From SIG565 sp045647785 (lineage in GTDB: Bacteria > Bacillota > Clostridia > Oscillospirales > Acutalibacteraceae), in contig JAZRMU010000011.1 of the NCBI GenBank assembly GCA_045647785.1, positions 1-13,516 of the forward strand: 13,516 nucleotides of DNA, in the 5' to 3' direction. Below the pieces are notes generated by a model that searched no databases, was not told where the DNA came from, and worked only from the letters and a program-made list of their open reading frames with translations. Below are positions 6,841 to 13,516 of this stretch, piece by piece. A program made the translations under genes and the position numbers. Position 1 is the first letter of the stretch; each line of letters starts with the position of its first letter.

Positions 6841-7836
6841 ATGGAAAAATTGCTTTTCAGCATTATTGTTCCCGTTTATGGGGCTGAAAAATACCTATCT
6901 CACTGTGTTGAAAGCCTTTTGGCACAGACCTATCAAAACATTGAAATAATCCTCGTGGATGATAGCTCGCCCGATAATTCACCCGCTATTTGCGATGAAT
7001 TCGCAAAACAGGATAGCCGTGTGAAGGTTATCCACAAAGAAAACGGAGGCGCTACCCTCGCTCGCACTGCAGGTGCCGAGGCGGCGCGCGGCGAATACAT
7101 CTGCTGCATTGATGCCGATGATTATGTATCGCCCGATTATATCGAAAAACTCGCTGCCCCAGCTTGCGCTAACGCTTCAGACATTGTTTGCTGCGGACAT
7201 TATATATCGTGCGAAGAAAAATTGACGGCTCGCCCTCTCCCTAATCGCTCCGGCTTTTACAGCAAAGAGCAAATCGAAGTTGAAATTTTCCCCGAGCTTA
7301 TTCAAACGGTTAATGCCACCTATTTTGCCCCCGCCCTTTGGGGTAAGGCAATAAAAAGAGAGCTTTTCCTCTGCGAGCAGCGCAAAACTCCAACCAATCT
7401 TAAAATTGGAGAGGATGGCGCTTGCATCATCCCCTGCGTCTACAAAGCAGCTTCGCTATCAGTCATTCCCGAATGCCTTTATTTCTACCGCGTTAACCCG
7501 CAGTCAATAACAAAAAACGGAAAGGCGTTCCGCTTTGATGGTCCCGAGCTTATCGCTAAACACCTTGAAAATGAAATTAACTTAAACGAATTCGATTTTA
7601 GAGAACAAATGCACCGAAAAATCGTGCACGAACTTTTCACCGTTGTTAAATCACAGTTTAATCGCAAAGAAAAGTACAGCGTTATTGTTAAGGATATTAA
7701 AGAAAACCTTAAAAACCCGCTCTATGCTGCCGCACTTAAACACGCGCGCTTTACTTCGCTTTCGGGAAGACTCGCACACGCAGCACTAAAATATAGGCTG
7801 TACCCCTTGATTTGGCTGTTCAGTAAAATCAGTTAA
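6841..7836 (+). CDS. Glycosyltransferase family 2
   Basis: This 331-residue protein has a classic GT-A N-terminal domain: SIIVPVYGAEKYL (7-19), then LVDDSSPDNS (39-47 region, with Asp40-Asp41), NGGATLARTAGAEAARGEYI, and the metal-binding DADD at 91-94. These bind the nucleotide-sugar and divalent cation of an inverting transferase. The remaining C-terminal part (about 210-331) is basic and helical, without clear transmembrane segments, as in capsule and exopolysaccharide enzymes. It starts 3 nt after the previous stop, with the ribosome site GGCGGAGG inside the upstream gene. It is expected to add one sugar to the lipid-linked unit; donor and linkage are unknown. Confidence 0.93.
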   Translation: MEKLLFSIIVPVYGAEKYLSHCVESLLAQTYQNIEIILVDDSSPDNSPAICDEFAKQDSRVKVIHKENGGATLARTAGAEAARGEYICCIDADDYVSPDYIEKLAAPACANASDIVCCGHYISCEEKLTARPLPNRSGFYSKEQIEVEIFPELIQTVNATYFAPALWGKAIKRELFLCEQRKTPTNLKIGEDGACIIPCVYKAASLSVIPECLYFYRVNPQSITKNGKAFRFDGPELIAKHLENEINLNEFDFREQMHRKIVHELFTVVKSQFNRKEKYSVIVKDIKENLKNPLYAAALKHARFTSLSGRLAHAALKYRLYPLIWLFSKIS

Positions 7837-7854
7837 TTCCTTTGGAGGTAAAAT

Positions 7855-8883
7855 ATGAAAGTTATAACCTGTGCAAGCTATTACGGAACCGGCTCAAGCG
7901 CCGTTACCGACTATATTTCGGAATTTAATACCGTAGCTTCCCTTGGAGACTATGAATTTCGCTTTTTACACGATACCGATGGTATTGCCGATTTGGAATA
8001 TCATCTTGTTTGGAATCATAACCGACACAATTCGGGACATGCTCTAAAGCGCTTTAAGAAGCTTGTGGATTTCCACGCGGGAAGCCGTTTGGTATCTCGC
8101 TATGAGCCGTTTTTTGGCGGTCGCTGGCGCGAGCTTGCCTATAAATATATCGATTCCTTAACCGATTTTACCTTTACGGGTTGGTGGCAGTATGATTTGC
8201 TTGATAAAGGGATCCCCTTTTATTACCGCAAGCAGCTGTTAAGCAAGCTATACCGTATGACGGTTGCGCGCGGCACCGAAAAAACGCTTAATGTGCTGCC
8301 AAATGAAATCACTTATTGCTCACGCCCGAGCGATGCTGAATTCACCGCTAAAACGAAGGAGTTTTTAAGCGAGCTTTTAGCGGCGGGCAACAAGGAAAAC
8401 AAGGAATATTTAATGGTTGACCAGCTGCTTCCGTCCTCTAACCTTGACCGTTTTTGGAAGTTTTTCGACGATATTAAGGCTATTGTTGTTGAGCGCGACC
8501 CGCGCGACCTTTATATACTTGAGAAATTAGTGTGGAAGGGCAGCGTTGTGCCCTGTGAAAATGCCGAGGTTTTCTGCAAGTGGTATAAATACACCCGCGC
8601 ACACAGAAGCTACGAAACCTTTAATCCCGAGCATGCGCTGTTTATCCGATTTGAGGATTTAATTTATAAGTATGACAATACTACCTCCATTCTTCGCGAC
8701 TTTTTAGGGCTCAATGAAGCCGATCATAATTCTCCACGCTCGAAGCTCGACCCATCACGTTCTATAAAGAACACCCGCCTTTGGGAGAAATATGATATAG
8801 GCGAGGATTTAGCATATATTGAAAACGAACTCAAGGATTATCTTTACGATTACAGTTTTTTAGAGGTGAACAATGAAAATTAA
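7855..8883 (+). CDS. Sulfotransferase-like protein in polysaccharide operon
   Basis: This 342-residue cytosolic protein has no signal peptide or membrane segment. The N-terminal strand-loop-helix SYYGTGSSAVTDYI (8-21) matches the 5'-phosphosulfate loop of PAPS-dependent sulfotransferases. VVERDPRDLYIL (211-222) matches the 3'-phosphate-binding segment, including its R-D-P-R-D core, and FIRFEDLIYKYDNTTSILRDFLGL (263-286) resembles the conserved region after it. The basic stretch near SRSIKNTRLWEKY (301-313) could be the C-terminal PAPS loop. If active, it would sulfate a sugar of the repeat unit with PAPS before export. TTTGGAGGT upstream (7841-7849) fixes the ATG. The P-loop is atypical (GTGSSA rather than GRSGTS), so it might act on another phosphorylated donor or be inactive. 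The fold assignment is moderately confident; the substrate is inferred only from context. Confidence 0.68.
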   Translation: MKVITCASYYGTGSSAVTDYISEFNTVASLGDYEFRFLHDTDGIADLEYHLVWNHNRHNSGHALKRFKKLVDFHAGSRLVSRYEPFFGGRWRELAYKYIDSLTDFTFTGWWQYDLLDKGIPFYYRKQLLSKLYRMTVARGTEKTLNVLPNEITYCSRPSDAEFTAKTKEFLSELLAAGNKENKEYLMVDQLLPSSNLDRFWKFFDDIKAIVVERDPRDLYILEKLVWKGSVVPCENAEVFCKWYKYTRAHRSYETFNPEHALFIRFEDLIYKYDNTTSILRDFLGLNEADHNSPRSKLDPSRSIKNTRLWEKYDIGEDLAYIENELKDYLYDYSFLEVNNEN

Positions 8884-10342
8884 GTCAATCTTCAGCAAGG
8901 CTTTAAATATGGACACTTTCAAGGCAATATTCTTCCTTGTGAGCATCCTTGGAATCTGCCCCCTCATAGGTGGGATTGTTACGCCACTGTTAAAATTTTT
9001 CCATATTTACGGCTTGGCAGTAGTGCTTTTCGACCTTTTTGGTGAAAAACGCCTGCTCAAAAATAGTGGCAGACTAATTTTGGTGCTGTTTTCTCTTTCC
9101 TATTGCATGACAATACTTACAAATTTAGAACTCTTAAATTTTTCAGGTATCTCTAACTTTGTTTACCTATTTTGGGCGCTCGCGATTGTTTTTTCTTATG
9201 GCAAAATGAGCGAAAAACATAATAAAATTACCGCTGCGGTGCTCTGCTTTGTAGTTACCGCCGCTAACATCGCGGGAATCATTATGTTCTATCTTAAATT
9301 CTGTATGTATGTGCATCCCTTCGGGTATGTTGGTATGTATATTTTCGAAAACCGCCTTTGCGGACTTTTCGGCAACCCCAATGTGCTTGGCATGGTATGT
9401 CTTATCGGAATTTGCCTATCAGCTATGCTGTACCTTTATACAAAGAAAAAGTATTCCTTTATTTTTATTGTAACCGGTATTATAAATATGCTGACCCTGC
9501 TGCTTGCAAATTCCCGCACACAAATAATATCCGTTGCTGCTATTGCAGCAGTTTATGTGTTTCTTATTCTGCTTAAAAATAACATTAGCATTAAAAAGTT
9601 TATTGTATCGGCACTTGCAGCAGTGCTTGCTGCCGCTATTGTTTTGGGTGGCGGTAAGGCTGTACAGCTGGGCCTTGCCTTCACAGATTACCGCTATGGC
9701 TACTATTTAGCCCATATTGATGGCGGTGAGGAGGTGCACAGCAAATACCCGCTGCCTAAATTTGATAAGGACGATTACGAAAACGGCTTCGGGTTTGGGG
9801 GTCTTGGCGGTCTCGGTGGCATTATCGACCGCGAATCCACAGGGCTCAACGGTCGCCCCGAGCTTTGGGCAGCAGGCTTTAAAATCTTTTCGGCATACCC
9901 GATTTTCGGCGGTGGTCTTGATAATCACAACAACTCCCTGAAAGAGCTTGACAGCGACACCATCGGCATCAGCGGAAATCTGCACAATGCATACCTCGAC
10001 CTGCTTGCCGCCTGCGGCATAGCCGGCGTTGCCTGCTTTATTGCATTCCTTGTGATTATGCTGCTTAAAGCCAAAAACTACTATTTATATTCAGATAAAA
10101 ACGGTTATAAAAAGGTTGCAATGCTCGCAGCTATTGTACTCGGCTTTATGCTCGATGCCGTTGCCGATTCAACCCTTATAGCCTCCTTCTATCCAACCTC
10201 TATAGCTTTTTGGTTCTTTATAGCTTGGCTTGCGGCACTTTTAGAAAACGCAAACATCAAAAGCGGCAAGCACAATCCCGAACCTCTTTTCACACTTTAT
10301 AATCGCTTCACAAATAAGCTAAAAACCAAAAAGGAAGATTAA
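8873..10342 (+). CDS. Wzy-type polysaccharide polymerase / O-antigen ligase family
   Basis: This 489-residue polytopic membrane protein has about 11-12 hydrophobic segments (roughly 16-38, 42-58, 67-85, 95-110, 119-141, 168-189, 194-212, 216-234, 241-260, 381-399, 414-430, 438-458). The layout is that of Wzy/WaaL proteins: short loops, the NSRTQ motif (213-217), then a large outside loop (about 262-380) with NGRPELW (326-332), FGGGLDNH (345-352) and NLHNAYLD (369-376), where Arg215, Arg328 and His371 are candidates for the catalytic basic residues known in the family. It joins lipid-linked repeat units on the outer face of the membrane. The loop has an unusual glycine-rich insert (305-316). 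It overlaps the preceding gene by 11 nt, with GAGGTGA as ribosome site, so translation is probably coupled. A ligase role cannot be excluded, but in a Gram-positive Wzx operon polymerase is more likely. Confidence 0.88.
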   Translation: MKIKSIFSKALNMDTFKAIFFLVSILGICPLIGGIVTPLLKFFHIYGLAVVLFDLFGEKRLLKNSGRLILVLFSLSYCMTILTNLELLNFSGISNFVYLFWALAIVFSYGKMSEKHNKITAAVLCFVVTAANIAGIIMFYLKFCMYVHPFGYVGMYIFENRLCGLFGNPNVLGMVCLIGICLSAMLYLYTKKKYSFIFIVTGIINMLTLLLANSRTQIISVAAIAAVYVFLILLKNNISIKKFIVSALAAVLAAAIVLGGGKAVQLGLAFTDYRYGYYLAHIDGGEEVHSKYPLPKFDKDDYENGFGFGGLGGLGGIIDRESTGLNGRPELWAAGFKIFSAYPIFGGGLDNHNNSLKELDSDTIGISGNLHNAYLDLLAACGIAGVACFIAFLVIMLLKAKNYYLYSDKNGYKKVAMLAAIVLGFMLDAVADSTLIASFYPTSIAFWFFIAWLAALLENANIKSGKHNPEPLFTLYNRFTNKLKTKKED

Positions 10343-10345
10343 TTT

Positions 10346-11434
10346 ATGGTTGTTTTGCATTATGTAGCCAAAATGGACAGAGCTGGTCAAGAAACCTTTA
10401 TAATGAACCTTTTCCGCAAAATAGACCGCGAGAAAATCAAGTTCAAATTTCTTTGCACCGATAGCTCTAAAGGCGATTTTGATGATGAAATCTATTCGCT
10501 CGGCGGCGAAATTTTCTATACCGCGCCACAAACCCGTCGCGGTGTTGTCGGTATGCTTTTGGCCGCGTATAATCTGCGCAAAACCTTAAAAACGCTTAAA
10601 CCCGATGTTTTTCACATCCACACCCATCATGCACTCAACGCGTTTTTAGATGCCGCTGCCGCAAGGCTCGCAGGCATTAAAACCGTCGCAGTGCATTCTC
10701 ATAATACCAGCGCTCTCTTCCACCTTGGTGCACACCGTTTTTGCAAAAAGCTTTTGCCTCTTCTTAAAATCCGCCGCTTTGCTTGCGGTAGCGATGCAGG
10801 TTATTGGATGTTCGGAAAATCCAAATTTCAGATATTGCATAACGGACTTGATACCGATGTTTTTCATTTTAGCGCTAAAAAACGAAACTCAACGCGCGCT
10901 AAAATGGGCTGGGATAATAAAATAATCATAGGTCATGTTGGCCGTTTCAACGCGCAGAAAAACCACCTTTTCTTAATTGATGTTTTTTCGGAAATTACGA
11001 AAATTGAGCCGACCGCGCACCTTGTTTTAATCGGCAAGGGTGAATTGGAATCTGAAATCCGCCAAAAGGTCGATTCATACAACCTTTCTGACTCGGTAAG
11101 CTTTTTTGGTACTCGCACCGATATACCCGAACTTTATCAGGGTATAGATTTATTCCTTTTCCCTTCCCTGTTTGAGGGCTTACCTGTTGTTCTCGTTGAG
11201 GCGCAAGCAACCGACCTTCCCTGCCTCATAAGCGATACCATAACCGACGAGGCAGTATGGAATAAAAACACCTTCTCTTATCCACTTTCCGCCAAGGCGG
11301 CGGATTGGGCTGAAAAAGCCGTATCCTTAACAAAAAGCACCCGAGGCGATACCCGCAAAGCCGTTCGTGCTGCAGGCTACGATATCGCCGACCTCGCCGC
11401 AAGGCTTGATAGTATTTATTTAGGAAAAGAGTAA
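10346..11434 (+). CDS. Glycosyltransferase family 4 (second), EpsF-like
   Basis: This 362-residue GT-B enzyme begins MVVLHYVAKMDRAGQETFIMN, the N-terminal signature shared by EpsF-type exopolysaccharide transferases (start strand plus the M-x-R-A-G-x-E-T acceptor loop). HIHTHHALNAF (90-100) and VAVHSHNTS (115-122) form the acceptor cleft. The C-terminal domain has GHVGRFNAQKNH (196-207), LIGKGELE, and the donor-binding EX7E pair Glu277/Glu285 in FEGLPVVLVEA. It adds a sugar on the cytoplasmic side. Its ATG is 3 nt after the polymerase stop, and the ribosome site AAAAGGAAG is formed by the last lysine and glutamate codons of that gene. Confidence 0.92.
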   Translation: MVVLHYVAKMDRAGQETFIMNLFRKIDREKIKFKFLCTDSSKGDFDDEIYSLGGEIFYTAPQTRRGVVGMLLAAYNLRKTLKTLKPDVFHIHTHHALNAFLDAAAARLAGIKTVAVHSHNTSALFHLGAHRFCKKLLPLLKIRRFACGSDAGYWMFGKSKFQILHNGLDTDVFHFSAKKRNSTRAKMGWDNKIIIGHVGRFNAQKNHLFLIDVFSEITKIEPTAHLVLIGKGELESEIRQKVDSYNLSDSVSFFGTRTDIPELYQGIDLFLFPSLFEGLPVVLVEAQATDLPCLISDTITDEAVWNKNTFSYPLSAKAADWAEKAVSLTKSTRGDTRKAVRAAGYDIADLAARLDSIYLGKE

Positions 11435-11435
11435 A

Positions 11436-12509
11436 ATGAAAAAGATTTGTTTGCTTTTTAATCACTTTCAAATTCCTGACGGGGTTGCCCGCACTGCAGT
11501 TGGTCTTGCCAACGAGCTGGCAACTAGAGAGGATATTGAAATTACACTTCGCCCAATTTTCAAATTCGATAAAAAAATGCTCTCCTGGCTCGGACCACGA
11601 GTTAAAATAAAACCCTTTTTCGGCTTTTATTTTAGGGGCTTTGCAAAAATCGTCGATTATATCCCCGATGCTCTGCTTCATCGCCTGCTTGTTGGGAATA
11701 AATACGATATTGAAATCGGCTTTTGTATGGAGCTGCCGATAAAAATTGTGGCAGAAGGAAAATCAAATGCCCGCAAGCTTGCCTGGATGCACGGCTATGA
11801 TACAGGCATCACATTGTATGACTACTATAAAAAAATGGAAAAAACCGTCAATGTATCCCGCGAGGGTGCAGAGCGCTTTGTTCGCGATACAGACGGCAAG
11901 CTCGCAGGAGACTATTGCTATAACCTTGTCGACGATAACAAGGTGCGCAAAATGGGCGCAGAGGAAATCCCGATTTCCAAAACAGAAGCTATTACTTTTG
12001 TGGCAGTCGGCAGACTTGAAAGCGGCAAGGGTATCTATCGCCTTATAGAATGCGCCGCAAAACTCAAAAACGAGGGTTATAAATTGAACCTTTGGCTGAT
12101 AGGCGACGGCGAGCAGCGCAGCACACTTGAAGCACTTGCAAAGCAGCACGGTATGGAAAAAAATGTTCTTTTCTTGGGCACTAAGGCTAACCCACACGCC
12201 TACACCGCAAAAGCCGATATGCTGGTTTGCGCCTCTTACAGCGAGGGCTACAGCACCGTATGCACCGAGGCTATTATGCTCGGCACACCCGTTATCACCA
12301 CTTCTGTTAATGGCGCTAAAGAAATTATCGAGGATGCTGAAAGCGGGCTTTTAGTCGGTATGGACGACGAGGATTTATATAAAGGCCTTAAACAAATTCT
12401 GGATAATCCCGAGCAAATTTCCGAATGGAGAAAAACGCTTGAAACAACAAAGGAGCGTTTTTCTTATAATGCGCGCGCTAAAAAGCTTTGGGAAACACTA
12501 GGTATTTAA
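11436..12509 (+). CDS. Glycosyltransferase family 4 (third)
   Basis: This 357-residue protein belongs to the GT-B fold. The N-terminal part starts ICLLFNHFQIPDGVARTAVGLANELA, similar to family members that read an acceptor near a glycine turn, followed by KLAWMHGYDTG (114-124) and a VNVSREGAERFV segment (138-149). The donor domain has AVGRLESGKGIYRLIEC (190-206), LWLIGDGEQRSTLE, VLFLGTKANPHAYTAKADMLVCASYSEGYSTVCTEAI with EX7E at Glu270/Glu278, and TSVNGAKEIIED. The N-terminal half is more divergent than in the other two family-4 genes, so its acceptor is hard to guess. It starts 1 nt after the previous stop. The weak upstream site (TAGGAAAAGAG) suggests translation largely by coupling. Confidence 0.9.
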   Translation: MKKICLLFNHFQIPDGVARTAVGLANELATREDIEITLRPIFKFDKKMLSWLGPRVKIKPFFGFYFRGFAKIVDYIPDALLHRLLVGNKYDIEIGFCMELPIKIVAEGKSNARKLAWMHGYDTGITLYDYYKKMEKTVNVSREGAERFVRDTDGKLAGDYCYNLVDDNKVRKMGAEEIPISKTEAITFVAVGRLESGKGIYRLIECAAKLKNEGYKLNLWLIGDGEQRSTLEALAKQHGMEKNVLFLGTKANPHAYTAKADMLVCASYSEGYSTVCTEAIMLGTPVITTSVNGAKEIIEDAESGLLVGMDDEDLYKGLKQILDNPEQISEWRKTLETTKERFSYNARAKKLWETLGI

Positions 12510-12522
12510 AGGAATTTCTTTT

Positions 12523-13516
12523 ATGAACAAGATGGTTAAAAACGCATCCTGGATTATTTCAGGAAAAATAGCACAATCAGCATTAAGCTTCATAGTATCG
12601 CTTTTAACGGCGCGTTATTTAGGACCGGGAAACTACGGTCTGCTTAACTATGCCTCCTCGCTTGTAGTATTTGTAACCCCGATTATGACCCTGGGACTCA
12701 CGGGCACACTTGTTCAGGAGTTTATTAATCACCCCGAGGACGAGGGCAAAATTATGGGCACCTCGCTGCTCTCCTGCTTTGCCACCTCCTTTTTATGTAT
12801 GCTTGGCGTTGTTGGATTTTCTTTTATCGCCAACCCGAACGAGCCCACAACCGTTATCGTTTGCGCACTTTACAGCCTACTGCTCATTGTTCAGGCGCTC
12901 GAAATCTCGCAATATTGGTTTCAGGCAAAGCTGCTTTCAAAATACACCTCTATCGTATCACTCGTAGCATACATTATCGTTTCGGCATATAAAATTTACC
13001 TGCTGTGGTCAGGAAAAAGCATTTATTGGTTTGCCGTTTCCTACGCGCTCGATTATCTTATAATATCGGTCGGTCAGATCTATTTTTACAAAAAGCTGGG
13101 TGGCGGTAAGCTCGAGTTTTCCTTCAAAACCGCAAAGGAGTTATTTAACCGCAGCCGCCATTATATTGTTTCTAATATGATGATTACCGTTTTCACACAA
13201 ACGGGAAATATCTTACTTAAATTAATGCTCGACGAAAGCGCAACCGGATTTTTCTCTGCGGCTACAGTTTGTGCGGGTATAACCTCTTTCGTATTTGCGG
13301 CTATAATCGATTCCTTCCGCCCTGCAATCTTCCAAAGCAAAACCGTAAGCGAGGAAGCTTATCAGCTAAACATTAAACGCCTTTATAGCGTTGTTATCTA
13401 CTTAGCCCTGGCACAATGCATTGGTATGACTGTGCTTTCATCATTTATTATAGGGCTTACTTACGGCGCAGATTTTGCTCCCGCTACCGTAGTTCTACAG
13501 ATTGTTGTTTGGCAAA
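12523..13516 (+). CDS. Wzx-type lipid-linked oligosaccharide flippase, 3'-truncated by window edge
   Basis: The frame stays open from ATG 12523 to the window end; 331 residues are visible of a protein normally near 470-500. It begins NKMVKNASWIISGKIAQSAL followed by ARYLGPGNYGLLNYASSL (about 31-48), the signature N-terminus of the polysaccharide-export branch of the MOP superfamily. Several hydrophobic helices follow, then NRSRHYIVSNMMITVFTQTGNILLKLMLDESATGFFSAA, the conserved second-bundle start. It moves undecaprenyl-linked repeat units across the membrane for the Wzy polymerase encoded upstream. AAAGGA (12508-12513) is the ribosome site, 9 nt ahead of the ATG. Further genes of the operon probably follow outside the window. 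Confidence 0.92.
   Translation, partial: MNKMVKNASWIISGKIAQSALSFIVSLLTARYLGPGNYGLLNYASSLVVFVTPIMTLGLTGTLVQEFINHPEDEGKIMGTSLLSCFATSFLCMLGVVGFSFIANPNEPTTVIVCALYSLLLIVQALEISQYWFQAKLLSKYTSIVSLVAYIIVSAYKIYLLWSGKSIYWFAVSYALDYLIISVGQIYFYKKLGGGKLEFSFKTAKELFNRSRHYIVSNMMITVFTQTGNILLKLMLDESATGFFSAATVCAGITSFVFAAIIDSFRPAIFQSKTVSEEAYQLNIKRLYSVVIYLALAQCIGMTVLSSFIIGLTYGADFAPATVVLQIVVWQ

Noticed and set aside
8873..10342. Mobile element or phage origin for the AT-richer polymerase gene
   Set aside because: Lower GC is usual for membrane proteins, spacing to both neighbours is tight, and no repeats or recombinase genes are present.
11226..11681. 151-codon minus-strand open frame across the junction of two GT4 genes
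   Set aside because: It overlaps two well-supported glycosyltransferases end to end and shows no recognisable domain or upstream signals.
11763..12197. 144-codon minus-strand open frame in the third GT4 gene
   Set aside because: It is cysteine- and alanine-rich antisense translation of a conserved GT-B region, with no independent evidence.
12710..12967. 85-codon plus-strand open frame near the window end
   Set aside because: It overlaps the flippase gene in another frame; the flippase frame has the family motifs and stays open to the end.

Overview
The window reads as chromosomal DNA of an anaerobic, low-to-mid GC Gram-positive bacterium of the Bacillota, most likely class Clostridia (gut Oscillospirales-type, which is inference). 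The grounds are a ferredoxin-dependent indolepyruvate oxidoreductase, a T-box leader, strong AGGAGG-type ribosome binding sites, and a Wzx/Wzy-type polysaccharide cluster with Firmicutes-like genes. All recognised genes are on the + strand.

Block 1 (1-4099) is aromatic keto-acid/arylacetate metabolism. It holds the 3' part of iorA (its start lies outside the window), iorB, a 381-nt gap with a complete promoter plus T-box riboswitch, a phenylacetate-CoA ligase (PaaK family), and a small tandem-ACT protein, closed by a strong terminator. The T-box carries a probable UUC (Phe) specifier and a UGGU acceptor-binding bulge that fits a tRNA ending in ACCA. A T-box is switched on by uncharged tRNA. 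The ligase should therefore be made during phenylalanine starvation, which argues that IorAB plus PaaK work here in the reductive direction (arylacetate -> arylacetyl-CoA -> aryl-pyruvate -> amino acid) rather than in catabolism.

Block 2 (4091-13516, running off the end) is a surface or exopolysaccharide operon. Its promoter starts inside the U-tract of the preceding terminator. Gene order is: priming phosphoglycosyl transferase, NAD-dependent epimerase/dehydratase, GT4, GT2, sulfotransferase-like protein, Wzy-type polymerase, GT4, GT4, and Wzx flippase (3' truncated by the window). Gaps are 0-18 nt, with one 11-nt overlap, so the genes look co-transcribed and partly translationally coupled. 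The set suggests that a sugar phosphate is loaded on undecaprenyl phosphate, the unit is extended by up to four glycosyltransferases and possibly sulfated in the cytoplasm, and it is then flipped by Wzx and polymerised by Wzy. No chain-length regulator or tyrosine-kinase (Wzz/Wzd/Wze type) gene is seen in the window.

No tRNA, rRNA, CRISPR array, transposase or integrase was seen. The most notable points are the T-box on an arylacetate ligase and the sulfotransferase-like gene embedded in a Gram-positive polysaccharide operon.
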